This document shows positions 1 through 5,990 of a stretch of DNA of 6,410 bases, piece by piece. A program made the position numbers and the translations under genes. The DNA comes from Bacillota bacterium (GTDB lineage: Bacteria > Bacillota > Clostridia > Peptostreptococcales > Anaerovoracaceae): assembly GCA_016283945.1 (NCBI GenBank), contig JAEENW010000098.1:1-6410 (forward strand), written 5' to 3'. The notes under the pieces are model-generated. The model was given only the letters and a program-made list of their open reading frames with translations. It did no database searches and was not told the origin of the DNA. The stretch's first letter is position 1, and each line of letters opens with the position of its first letter.

Positions 1-1
1 G

Positions 2-805
2 ACCTCCTTCACGGGCGGAAGCGACCACGTCGTGTGGTCCGACCCCTGCGTCGGAGTTCCCTGCCTCATGCTCGGACAGTGGCCGGACAAGTACTACCAC
101 ACCAGCACCGACACGCTCGACAAGGTCGATCCTTACATACTCTCCCGCTCGGCCGCGCTCGCCGCGTCCTACGCCTACGGCCTCGCGAACCTCAGCGAGG
201 AGGACGTTCCCGCGATCTGCGAGACCGGGCTCGCGAGAGCAGCGTCCTACATCTCCGAGCTCAGGACTCTGGCGGCGGACGGCAAGCTCCCCGCGGAGGC
301 GATCCCCGGAAGGGTAGACGTCTACACCCGCTTCAGGCTCGGGGCCATCGACAGCTTCAGAAGCTGGGGCGTCTGCGCGCCGGAAAGAGAGGAGGCCTTC
401 GAGGCCATGCTCGCCGAGCAGAAGAAGCGCCTCAGGGAGCTCGTCAGGGTCATGGCAGGCTTCGACCCCGTCGCCAGGCCCGCCAAGAGCCCCGTCACCC
501 GCAGGCAGAAGGAGAAGTACAGCCTCGTCATAGAGCGCACCGCGATCACCCCCTTCCAGATCAGGAAGCCCAGAGGAGTCTACGCGCCCGAGATACAGAA
601 GCGCATCGACGCCTTCGGCGAGAAGTACGCGGCGAAGCTCGGATCCGTCATCACCGCGATCGGCTACTGCTTCGACGGCAGGAGGACGACGGCCGAGGCG
701 GCGAAGGAGCTCGCCTTCGAGTTCGGCCGCTACGTGCCCGAGGCGGTCGACGAGTACGCCCGCATCCTCGTCATGATGGGCTACGCGAAGGTTGTAAGCG
801 AATAG
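2..805 (+). CDS. M28-family aminopeptidase-like protein, C-terminal part (5' truncated by window edge)
   Basis: An open frame enters from the left edge and gives 267 codons to a TAG stop at 803-805; the real start lies outside the window. Residues 5-9 of the visible part (GGSDH) and 27-44 (WPDKYYHTS, then DTLDKVDP) resemble the C-terminal end of the metal-dependent M28 aminopeptidase fold. In that family a His in the H-T-S-x-D-T context is a late zinc ligand, here H33. The long alpha-helical remainder includes charged helices at about 100-150. The last 75 or so residues (TTAEAAKELAFEF, then a hydrophobic helix ending GYAKVV) look like a winged-helix domain. This build is reminiscent of DUF4910-type M28 proteins, by recollection and not by search. 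No membrane segment is visible. Expected role is cytoplasmic peptide or amino-acid processing. A terminator separates it from the hydrogenase genes, so no functional link is implied. The earlier metal ligands cannot be checked here. Confidence 0.75.
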   Translation, partial: TSFTGGSDHVVWSDPCVGVPCLMLGQWPDKYYHTSTDTLDKVDPYILSRSAALAASYAYGLANLSEEDVPAICETGLARAASYISELRTLAADGKLPAEAIPGRVDVYTRFRLGAIDSFRSWGVCAPEREEAFEAMLAEQKKRLRELVRVMAGFDPVARPAKSPVTRRQKEKYSLVIERTAITPFQIRKPRGVYAPEIQKRIDAFGEKYAAKLGSVITAIGYCFDGRRTTAEAAKELAFEFGRYVPEAVDEYARILVMMGYAKVVSE

Positions 806-858
806 CCTCGCCCTACAAGCCGCGCTATATATCACTTACAAATCAAGCCGGGATACCG

Positions 859-897
859 TAAAAACCGAAAGGAAAAGCTCTTTCTTTTCGGTTTTTA
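859..897 (+). terminator. Intrinsic (rho-independent) terminator after the peptidase gene
   Basis: Bases 859-875 pair with 881-897 in a 17-bp stem around a 5-nt loop (876-880, AGCTC). All pairs are Watson-Crick except one G-U at 871/885. The GC core is CCG (865-867) with CGG (889-891). The descending arm ends in five T residues (892-896), followed by ATTG, which serves as the U-tract. It sits 54 nt after the peptidase stop and upstream of the hypF promoter candidates. The run of A on the ascending arm means it could also act on the opposite strand, though no minus-strand gene is seen to need it. Confidence 0.88.
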
Positions 898-900
898 TTG

Positions 901-929
901 TTGCCCGTACGCGGCCGTTTTGATATATT
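901..929 (+). promoter_or_regulatory. Candidate sigma-70-type promoter for the hyp operon (upstream option)
   Basis: TTGCCC (901-906) could be a -35 (4 of 6 to consensus). It is 17 bp from TATATT (924-929), a 5 of 6 match to TATAAT. The site lies just after the terminator in the most AT-rich part of the gap. It would give a leader of about 65-70 nt before the hypF TTG, long enough to contain the inverted repeat at 960-998. Sequence match only. Confidence 0.4.
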
Positions 930-941
930 ATTTATGAATTT

Positions 942-971
942 TTGTCGTGACGGTCTTTGCGTGCCTAAAAT
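942..971 (+). promoter_or_regulatory. Candidate sigma-70-type promoter for the hyp operon (downstream option)
   Basis: TTGTCG (942-947) is a 4 of 6 match to a -35. It is 18 bp from TAAAAT (966-971), a 5 of 6 match to a -10. It would start transcription near 978 and leave a leader of about 25 nt that still includes the hypF ribosome binding site. It competes with the upstream candidate; both or neither may be used. Confidence 0.3.
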
Positions 972-998
972 AGCCCAATAGATCGCCGGAAAGGCACG
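960..998 (+). repeat. 7-bp inverted repeat in the hypF leader, overlapping the ribosome binding site
   Basis: CGTGCCT (960-966) and AGGCACG (992-998) are perfect inverted copies separated by 25 nt. The 3' arm covers the GG of the likely Shine-Dalgarno (988-994). The pair could form a weak hairpin in a leader starting upstream of 960, or be an operator-like DNA site. No known regulator motif was recognised. Confidence 0.35.
988..994 (+). promoter_or_regulatory. Ribosome binding site supporting the hypF TTG start
   Basis: GGAAAGG, with AAGG at 991-994, stands 8 nt before the TTG at 1003. It is a modest Shine-Dalgarno. There is no ATG or GTG in frame between the upstream stop (TAG 979-981) and this TTG. 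The next in-frame ATG, at 1090, would delete the acylphosphatase active site. The TTG is therefore the best start. Confidence 0.6.
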
Positions 999-1002
999 GG
1001 AA

Positions 1003-3267
1003 TTGAGCAGGCTGCGCGCGAACATAAAGGTAAACGGCATAGTCCAGGGCGTCGGCTTCAGACCCTTTATCCACAAGCAGATAAAGGACATGAGCCTGAC
1101 GGGATGGATACGCAACACCTCTGAGGGCGCTGAGATCGAGATAGAGGGCGAGGAGGAGACTCTGGACCGCTTCGCCGCGGAGCTCTGGACCAAGAAGCCA
1201 TTCCTGGCGCTGATCGAGACCGTCAACGTCGAAAAATCAACGGAGCTGAAGGGCTACGTGGACTTCAGGATCGTGGGAAGCAAGGCGGCCGCGAGCCGCA
1301 ACACCCTGATCTCTCCCGACGTGGGCATCTGCGAGGACTGCCTCAGGGAGATGAGGGATCCGAAGAACAGGCGCTACCGCTATCCCTTCATCAACTGCAC
1401 CAACTGCGGCCCGCGCTTCACCATCATCAAGGACGTGCCCTACGACAGGGCGTACACGACGATGGCGGGCTTCAAGATGTGCCCCGACTGCTACGGCGAG
1501 TACACCTTCATCGAGAACAGGCGCTATCACGCCGAGCCTACCTGCTGCCCGGTCTGCGGGCCGAGGCTGATCTACATGGATCCGGACGGGAACGAGCTCC
1601 CGGGCGACGCCATAAAGAACGCCGCCGCCGACATCAAGGCTCACAGGATAGTGGCGGTCAAGGGGCTCGGAGGCATACACCTCGCCTGCCTCTTCGACGA
1701 CGAGGAGACCCCCGCGAGGCTCAGGCGCCGCAAGCAGAGGGATGAGAAGCCCTTCGCCATAATGTGCAGAGACGCCGAGACCGCTGCCCGCTACTGCGAG
1801 ATCTCCGAGGACGAGAAGAGGGTGCTCGAGAGCTACAGGAGGCCCATAACGCTGCTGAGAAAGAAGATCCGCGGCAGCCTCAGGCAGATCAGCGAGAACG
1901 ACTACGTTGGGGTAATGCTCCCCTACACCCCGGTGCACTACCTGCTCATGGACGAGGGCCTGGACGCCCTGATCATGACCAGCGCCAACCTCTCGGATCT
2001 TCCTATCATATACAGAAACGAGGAGGCTCTTTCTGAGCTGCGCGGCATAGCCGACGCCTTCCTCCTCAACGACAGAGACATACACACCCGCTGCGACGAC
2101 TCGCTGCTCTACGTCGTGGACGGGCTCGAATACCCGCTGAGGCGCTCGAGGGGATACGTTCCCTTCCCGCTGACCATGAAGGGCGCCGACGGAATGATCC
2201 TGGCGTGCGGGGCGGAGCAGAAGGCGAGCTTTTCGGTCTCGAAGGGCTCATACGTCTTCCAGAGCCAGCACATAGGAGATCTCAAGAACATCGAGACCTT
2301 CGACAACTACGAGAAGCAGATAGCCCACTTCGAGCGGATGTTCTCCATCGAGCCGAAGGCGCTGGTCTGCGACCTCCACCCGGACTACATGTCCACGGGA
2401 TACGCGGAGGAGAGGGCGGCCTCCGAAGGGCTTCCCCTGATCAGGGTCCAGCACCACTGGGCGCACATGGCCTCCTGCATGGCCGACAACGGGCTCGAGG
2501 GCGACTGCATAGGCGTCGTCTGGGACGGCACCGGCTACGGGACCGACGGAACGGTCTGGGGAGGAGAGTTCCTCACCGGCGGCTACTCCGGCTTCGAGAG
2601 GCGCGGGAGCCTGGCTCCCATAAGGCTTCCCGGAGGCGACAGGGCGGTCACCGAGATCTGGAGGGCGGCGGCCTCGATGCTCCTCGACGCGGGGATGGAT
2701 CCCGAGCCCTTCTTCGGAAGGGAGCGCACACAGCTCGTGCGAAAGGTGCTCGCCTCGGGGCTCAACAGCCCGGTGTGCAGCAGCATGGGAAGGCTCTTCG
2801 ACGCGGCGTCGGCTCTGGCCGGCGTCAGGGAGGAGGCCTCCTACGAGGGCCAGGGCGCGGTACTGCTTGAGACCGCGGCAGCCGGGGGCGTCACGGACGC
2901 CTACCCCTACGACATCTCCGGAGGGGAGATCAGAAGATTCGAGTACGGCCGCATGCTGGAGGCGATGGTCTCCGATCTGCGGGCGGGAGCCGGAAAGGAC
3001 GCCGTCTGCGCGAAGTTCATGAACACCATGGTGGACATGGCGGTGAAGATGTGCGAACTCATCCGTGAGGACACTGGGCTCAGCCGCGTGGTGCTCTCGG
3101 GCGGCTCGTTCCAGAACATATACATGCTCACGAGGCTGCAGCCTCTGCTGAGAGAGAAGGGCTTCGAGGTCTTCCGCCACAGCAGGGTCTCCGCGAACGA
3201 CGAGGGAGTCAGCTTCGGGCAGCTCGCCATTGCGGCGAAGGGAAAGAGCCCGCTTCAGGGCTTTTGA
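1003..3267 (+). CDS. hypF: Carbamoyltransferase HypF, [NiFe]-hydrogenase maturation
   Basis: HypF converts carbamoyl phosphate and ATP to a carbamoyl adenylate and transfers the carbamoyl group to the C-terminal Cys of HypE, the first step in making the active-site cyanide ligands. All family domains are present in order in 754 residues, a normal length. The acylphosphatase domain (1-92) has VQGVGFRP at 14-21 (R20) and the partner N38. The double zinc-finger region has CxxC pairs at 110/113, 132/135, 160/163 and 182/185 with the exact 18-24-18 spacing. A YrdC-like domain (about 200-375) includes KGLGGIHLAC and TSANLSDLPI. A Kae1-like domain (about 398-750) has ACGAEQK near 401, HHWAH at 484-488, VLSGGSFQN, and SANDEGVSFGQ with D733 as a likely metal ligand. 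The TTG start places the acylphosphatase motif at the usual distance from the N-terminus. It is the first gene of the operon; hypC follows after 13 nt. No truncation or missing key residue was seen. Confidence 0.97.
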   Translation: MSRLRANIKVNGIVQGVGFRPFIHKQIKDMSLTGWIRNTSEGAEIEIEGEEETLDRFAAELWTKKPFLALIETVNVEKSTELKGYVDFRIVGSKAAASRNTLISPDVGICEDCLREMRDPKNRRYRYPFINCTNCGPRFTIIKDVPYDRAYTTMAGFKMCPDCYGEYTFIENRRYHAEPTCCPVCGPRLIYMDPDGNELPGDAIKNAAADIKAHRIVAVKGLGGIHLACLFDDEETPARLRRRKQRDEKPFAIMCRDAETAARYCEISEDEKRVLESYRRPITLLRKKIRGSLRQISENDYVGVMLPYTPVHYLLMDEGLDALIMTSANLSDLPIIYRNEEALSELRGIADAFLLNDRDIHTRCDDSLLYVVDGLEYPLRRSRGYVPFPLTMKGADGMILACGAEQKASFSVSKGSYVFQSQHIGDLKNIETFDNYEKQIAHFERMFSIEPKALVCDLHPDYMSTGYAEERAASEGLPLIRVQHHWAHMASCMADNGLEGDCIGVVWDGTGYGTDGTVWGGEFLTGGYSGFERRGSLAPIRLPGGDRAVTEIWRAAASMLLDAGMDPEPFFGRERTQLVRKVLASGLNSPVCSSMGRLFDAASALAGVREEASYEGQGAVLLETAAAGGVTDAYPYDISGGEIRRFEYGRMLEAMVSDLRAGAGKDAVCAKFMNTMVDMAVKMCELIREDTGLSRVVLSGGSFQNIYMLTRLQPLLREKGFEVFRHSRVSANDEGVSFGQLAIAAKGKSPLQGF

Positions 3268-3280
3268 AAGGAAAGCAGCG

Positions 3281-3514
3281 ATGTGCCTTGCGGTACCTCT
3301 TAAAATAGTTGAGATGGACGGCCTCGACGCCGTGGGCGAAAGAGACGGCGTCCGCCGCTCTATGCGCCTCGACTTCATCAAGGAGCCCAGGCTCGGCGAC
3401 TACGTGATAGTCCACGCGGGCTTCGCGATCGAGAAGGTCGACGGCGCCCAGGCGGAGGAGGATCAGGCTCTCGCGAGAGAGCTCGAGGAGGAGATCAGGA
3501 AGCTCTATGTCTGA
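3281..3514 (+). CDS. hypC: Hydrogenase maturation chaperone HypC
   Basis: This 77-residue protein begins MCLAVPLKIVEMDG and contains GDYVIVHAGFAIEKVD, both signatures of the HypC/HupF/HybG family. Cys2, exposed after removal of Met1, is the residue that in characterised HypC binds the iron precursor, contacts HypD and then the hydrogenase large-subunit precursor. The length is typical. The ATG at 3281 is chosen because Cys must be residue 2 and because AAGGA (3268-3272) lies 8 nt upstream; the frame is open further upstream, but earlier starts would bury Cys2. The C-terminal stretch (about 54-77) is a strongly charged predicted helix rich in Glu. It starts 13 nt after hypF and overlaps the hypD start by 8 nt, so HypC and HypD, which act as a complex, are probably translationally coupled. 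Confidence 0.96.
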   Translation: MCLAVPLKIVEMDGLDAVGERDGVRRSMRLDFIKEPRLGDYVIVHAGFAIEKVDGAQAEEDQALARELEEEIRKLYV

Positions 3515-4565
3515 CCGGGTCTCAGCGCCGCGCGTAAACCTCATGGAGGTCTGCGGCACGCACACGATGTCCATAGCGAAGTCCGGCATCAAGCAGCTGC
3601 TCCCGGAAGGGGTCAGGCTCATCTCCGGGCCGGGCTGCCCGGTCTGCGTCACCTCCCAGGGCGACATAGACGCGATGCTCGAGCTGAGCTCCGAGAAGGA
3701 CGTCATCATCACCACCTACGGGGACATGATAAGGGTCCCGGGAAGCGTCAGGGGCGACAGCCTCAGGCGGCGCAAGTCCGAGGGTGCGGACGTGCGCGTG
3801 GTATATTCTCCCGCCGACGCCGTGAGGATAGCGCGGGAGCATCCCGAAAAGCAGACAGTGTTCCTCGGCGTGGGCTTCGAGACCACGGCTCCGGGCACCG
3901 CGGCGGCGGTAAAGATCGCCTCGGAGGCCGGAGTGGGGAACTTTACGATATATACCGCCCTCAAGAGGGTGGAGCCGGCGCTCAGAGCGCTGATAGGATC
4001 CGAAGGCTTCAACGTGCAGGGCTTTCTCTGCCCGGGGCACGTCGCGGTCATCACCGGAGAGGCGGGCTTCCGCTTCCTCGCCGATGAGTTCGGCATCCCG
4101 GCTGTCATAAGCGGCTTCGAGCCCGAGGACATAGTGAGGTCCATCGGCATGCTGCTCGCCCAGATCAGGAGCGGCGAAGCGAGGCTTGAGAACCAGTACA
4201 CCAGGGCCGTGCGTCCGGACGGCAATCCTCTCGCGCTGGCGATGACGGAGCAGTTCTTCGAGACCGCATCCTGCGAGTGGCGGGGCATGGGCACCGTCGA
4301 GGACAGCGCCTACGTCCTGAGGCCCGAGTACAGCGGCTTCGACGCGGCTAAGCGCTTTGGAGTGAGCCCGAAGAAGGGGCTGCTCCCGAAGGGCTGCCTC
4401 TGCGGCGAGGTCATACAGGGAAGGCTCGATCCCGCGCTCTGCCCGATGTTCGGAAAGGCCTGCTCGCCCGAGGATCCGCTCGGGCCCTGCATGGTCTCCT
4501 CCGAGGGAGCCTGCGCGGCTGCCTACAAGTACGGAAGCTTTCCGCCGGAGAAGGGAGTGAACTGA
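3507..4565 (+). CDS. hypD: Fe-S scaffold HypD, Fe(CN)2CO assembly
   Basis: HypD with HypC is the scaffold on which the Fe(CN)2CO group is built, using cyanide from HypE. The 352 residues carry the family motifs: MEVCGTHTMSI with C16, GPGCPVCVT with C44 and C47, VGFETTAPGT, GFLCPGHVAVITG, and the C-terminal cysteine-rich block GLLPKGCLCGEVIQG to SSEGACAAAYKY. Cysteines 297, 299, 312, 319, 328 and 336 in that block include those expected to hold the [4Fe-4S] cluster and redox-active thiols. The ATG at 3507 overlaps hypC by 8 nt and has AGGA (3497-3500) 6 nt upstream. Oddity: the first catalytic Cys is at 16, whereas it is about residue 41 in E. coli HypD, so the usual N-terminal helical segment is missing. 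The upstream in-frame sequence back to the TAG at 3408 has no start codon and is not HypD-like. Expected to be cytoplasmic and active unless the missing helix matters. Confidence 0.96.
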   Translation: MSDRVSAPRVNLMEVCGTHTMSIAKSGIKQLLPEGVRLISGPGCPVCVTSQGDIDAMLELSSEKDVIITTYGDMIRVPGSVRGDSLRRRKSEGADVRVVYSPADAVRIAREHPEKQTVFLGVGFETTAPGTAAAVKIASEAGVGNFTIYTALKRVEPALRALIGSEGFNVQGFLCPGHVAVITGEAGFRFLADEFGIPAVISGFEPEDIVRSIGMLLAQIRSGEARLENQYTRAVRPDGNPLALAMTEQFFETASCEWRGMGTVEDSAYVLRPEYSGFDAAKRFGVSPKKGLLPKGCLCGEVIQGRLDPALCPMFGKACSPEDPLGPCMVSSEGACAAAYKYGSFPPEKGVN

Positions 4566-4568
4566 AAA

Positions 4569-5570
4569 ATGCAGGAGATAATCACTCTCGACTACGGCAG
4601 CGGGGGCAAGAAGACCTCGTCCCTCATAGAGGAGATAATACTTCCCCTCATGGGCAACGACATACTCGACGAGCTCGGGGACGCCGCGGTTCTGAGCGGC
4701 GCGGAGAAGCTGGTCTTCTCCACCGACAGCTTTGTCGTCTCGCCCTATTTCTTCCCGGGCGGGAACATAGGAAAGCTCAGCGTCTGCGGCACCGTAAACG
4801 ACGTGTGCATGCAGGGCGGAGACCCGAGATACCTCAGCCTCTCCCTCATAATCGAGGAAGGGCTCCCGATGGAGGATCTGAAGGAGATCGCGCGCTCCAT
4901 CGCGGACACGGCAAAGGCAGCCGGCGTGAGGATAGTCACGGGAGACACCAAGGTCGTCGAGCGCGGGCACGGCGACGGGCTGTACATAAACACCGCGGGC
5001 ATAGGGACGCTTAAGAGCCCCTGGCTGTCGAAAAGGGGGATCAGACCCGGGGACAGGGTAATAGTCTCCGGCACGGTCGGAGACCACGGAGCCGCGGTGA
5101 TGCTCGCGAGGAACGAGGATCTGCTCACGGGAGAGCTGCTCTCGGACTGCGCTCCGCTCAGGGAGCCGGCCCTGGCGCTCTCGGCGCTGGGCGAGGACCT
5201 CAGGATCATGCGCGATCCGACGCGCGGAGGTGTCGCCACGACCCTCTGCGAGTTCGCGGAAGGAAGCAGCTTCTCGATCAGGCTCGACGAGACTGCCATC
5301 CCCGTGGCGCCGCAGGTGGCAAGCGCGTGCGACATACTGGGGCTCGATCCCCTGTACTGCGCTAACGAGGGCAAGCTCCTCGCGGTCGTGGCGAAGGAGA
5401 GAGCTGACGAAGCTCTCGGGATACTGAGGCGCTTCCCCGTATCGGAGAACGCCGCGGTCATCGGTGAAGTCAGAGACGAATATCCGGGAAAGGTCCTGGT
5501 AAGGACAAGGATCGGAGGTTCTCGAATAGTTGCGAAGCTGGCAGGAGCTCAGCTTCCGCGCATATGTTAA
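4569..5570 (+). CDS. hypE: Carbamoyl dehydratase HypE, [NiFe]-hydrogenase maturation
   Basis: HypE accepts the carbamoyl group from HypF on its C-terminal Cys and dehydrates it with ATP to a protein thiocyanate, which supplies cyanide to HypC-HypD. It belongs to the PurM/AIR-synthase-like ATP-binding fold. Visible motifs are LDYGSGGK (7-14), STDSFVVSPYFFPGGNIGK (from 51), CGTVNDVCMQGGDP, VTGDTKVV (123-130), MRDPTRGGVATTL in the middle, and a C-terminus ending exactly in PRIC, with C333 last as required for catalysis. The 333-residue length is normal. The ATG lies 3 nt after the hypD stop, with AGGGAG (4552-4557) 11 nt upstream. Isoleucine codons are mostly ATA (15 of 25 by my count), in contrast to the two genes that follow. 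Confidence 0.97.
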   Translation: MQEIITLDYGSGGKKTSSLIEEIILPLMGNDILDELGDAAVLSGAEKLVFSTDSFVVSPYFFPGGNIGKLSVCGTVNDVCMQGGDPRYLSLSLIIEEGLPMEDLKEIARSIADTAKAAGVRIVTGDTKVVERGHGDGLYINTAGIGTLKSPWLSKRGIRPGDRVIVSGTVGDHGAAVMLARNEDLLTGELLSDCAPLREPALALSALGEDLRIMRDPTRGGVATTLCEFAEGSSFSIRLDETAIPVAPQVASACDILGLDPLYCANEGKLLAVVAKERADEALGILRRFPVSENAAVIGEVRDEYPGKVLVRTRIGGSRIVAKLAGAQLPRIC

Positions 5571-5579
5571 TTCAATTTC

Positions 5580-5587
5580 AGAGGTGG
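5580..5587 (+). promoter_or_regulatory. Shine-Dalgarno supporting the GTG start of the NuoC/EchD-like gene
   Basis: AGAGGTGG (5580-5587) is a strong Shine-Dalgarno-like sequence placed 4-7 nt before the GTG at 5592, depending on which core is aligned. It lies in a short AT-rich gap (5571-5591), the longest spacer inside the operon. No promoter or terminator hairpin is visible in this gap. Confidence 0.65.
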
Positions 5588-5591
5588 TAAA

Positions 5592-5990
5592 GTGCAGGAA
5601 TACAAAAAGATCACCATCACGAAGGACGAGATCCGGCCTGTCGCCCAGCGCATGCGCGACAACGGAGTCCATCTCGCCATGATCCACGCCTTCCTGGACG
5701 AGAACGGCAAGGGCAACGTCTCCTACGAGTATGAGATCGACCCCGCCATCGAGTCCTACACGGTCGAGGGAGAGAACGTTCTCCCCACTATCTCGGACAT
5801 CTACGACCTGGGTGCCGAGTGGCCGGAGCGCGAGATCATGGAGCTCATGGACATCAAGTTTGAGGGCGTCGACACGTCGAAGAGACTGTTCATGCCCGAG
5901 AGCATGTTCGCCGACCAGGGCGGCCAGATCCTCGTGACCCCCATGGATCAGCTCATCAAGGAAAGGAAGGAAAAGGAGGCCGAAAAATGA
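5592..5990 (+). CDS. NuoC/EchD-like subunit of a group 4 [NiFe]-hydrogenase
   Basis: This 132-residue protein resembles the 30-kDa (NuoC-type) subunit of complex I and its short counterparts in energy-converting hydrogenases (EchD, MbhK, CooU). The supporting segment is VLPTISDIYDLGAEWPEREI (63-82), followed by MELMDIKFEG and RLFMPESM (98-105). This matches the family pattern of A-x-W-x-E-R-E, then a short hydrophobic stretch and F-x-G. The protein has no cysteine ligands and probably plays a structural part, docking on the large subunit at the peripheral arm. The C-terminus is a charged tail (IKERKEKEAEK). The GTG start is set by the strong Shine-Dalgarno at 5580-5587. Its stop overlaps the next ATG (ATGA at 5987-5990). 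Isoleucine is encoded by ATC in all 12 cases. A complex I subunit is the alternative, made unlikely by the hydrogenase CxxC motif in the next gene and the hyp genes upstream. Which group 4 subtype it belongs to cannot be decided here. Confidence 0.85.
   Translation: MQEYKKITITKDEIRPVAQRMRDNGVHLAMIHAFLDENGKGNVSYEYEIDPAIESYTVEGENVLPTISDIYDLGAEWPEREIMELMDIKFEGVDTSKRLFMPESMFADQGGQILVTPMDQLIKERKEKEAEK
5973..5979 (+). promoter_or_regulatory. Consensus Shine-Dalgarno for the hydrogenase large subunit
   Basis: AAGGAGG (5973-5979) is a perfect consensus placed 7 nt before the ATG at 5987. It lies inside the end of the preceding gene, next to an ATGA stop/start overlap, and supports efficient, coupled translation of the large subunit. 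Confidence 0.75.

Noticed and set aside
34..861. A 275-codon + strand open frame overlapping the peptidase gene.
   Set aside because: The overlapping frame that enters from the left edge carries the M28-like motifs. This one is an Arg-rich shadow that runs into the terminator.
934..981. A 15-codon ORF (MNFCRDGLCVPKIAQ) in the hypF leader that could be a leader peptide.
   Set aside because: No Shine-Dalgarno in front of its ATG, no attenuator-like structure, and no codon run suggesting amino-acid control. Short ORFs of this size are expected by chance.
1237..2085. A 282-codon minus-strand open frame opposite the zinc-finger and YrdC parts of hypF.
   Set aside because: Same reason: low-complexity mirror translation with no supporting motif.
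3230..3280. A longer HypC starting in frame at 3230, inside the end of hypF.
   Set aside because: It would add 17 Arg-rich residues before MCLAVP, displacing the essential Cys2 from the N-terminus. The ATG at 3281 has a good ribosome binding site.
2248..3381. A 377-codon minus-strand open frame opposite hypF and hypC.
   Set aside because: No family motif, and it lies wholly opposite conserved HypF and HypC motifs. Explained by codon bias.
5520..5591. A separate promoter in front of the NuoC-like gene, suggested by TATGTT at 5563-5568.
   Set aside because: No -35-like element at workable spacing; the nearest TTG-like hexamer is 27 bp away. The gap is only 21 nt, so read-through from hypE is more likely.
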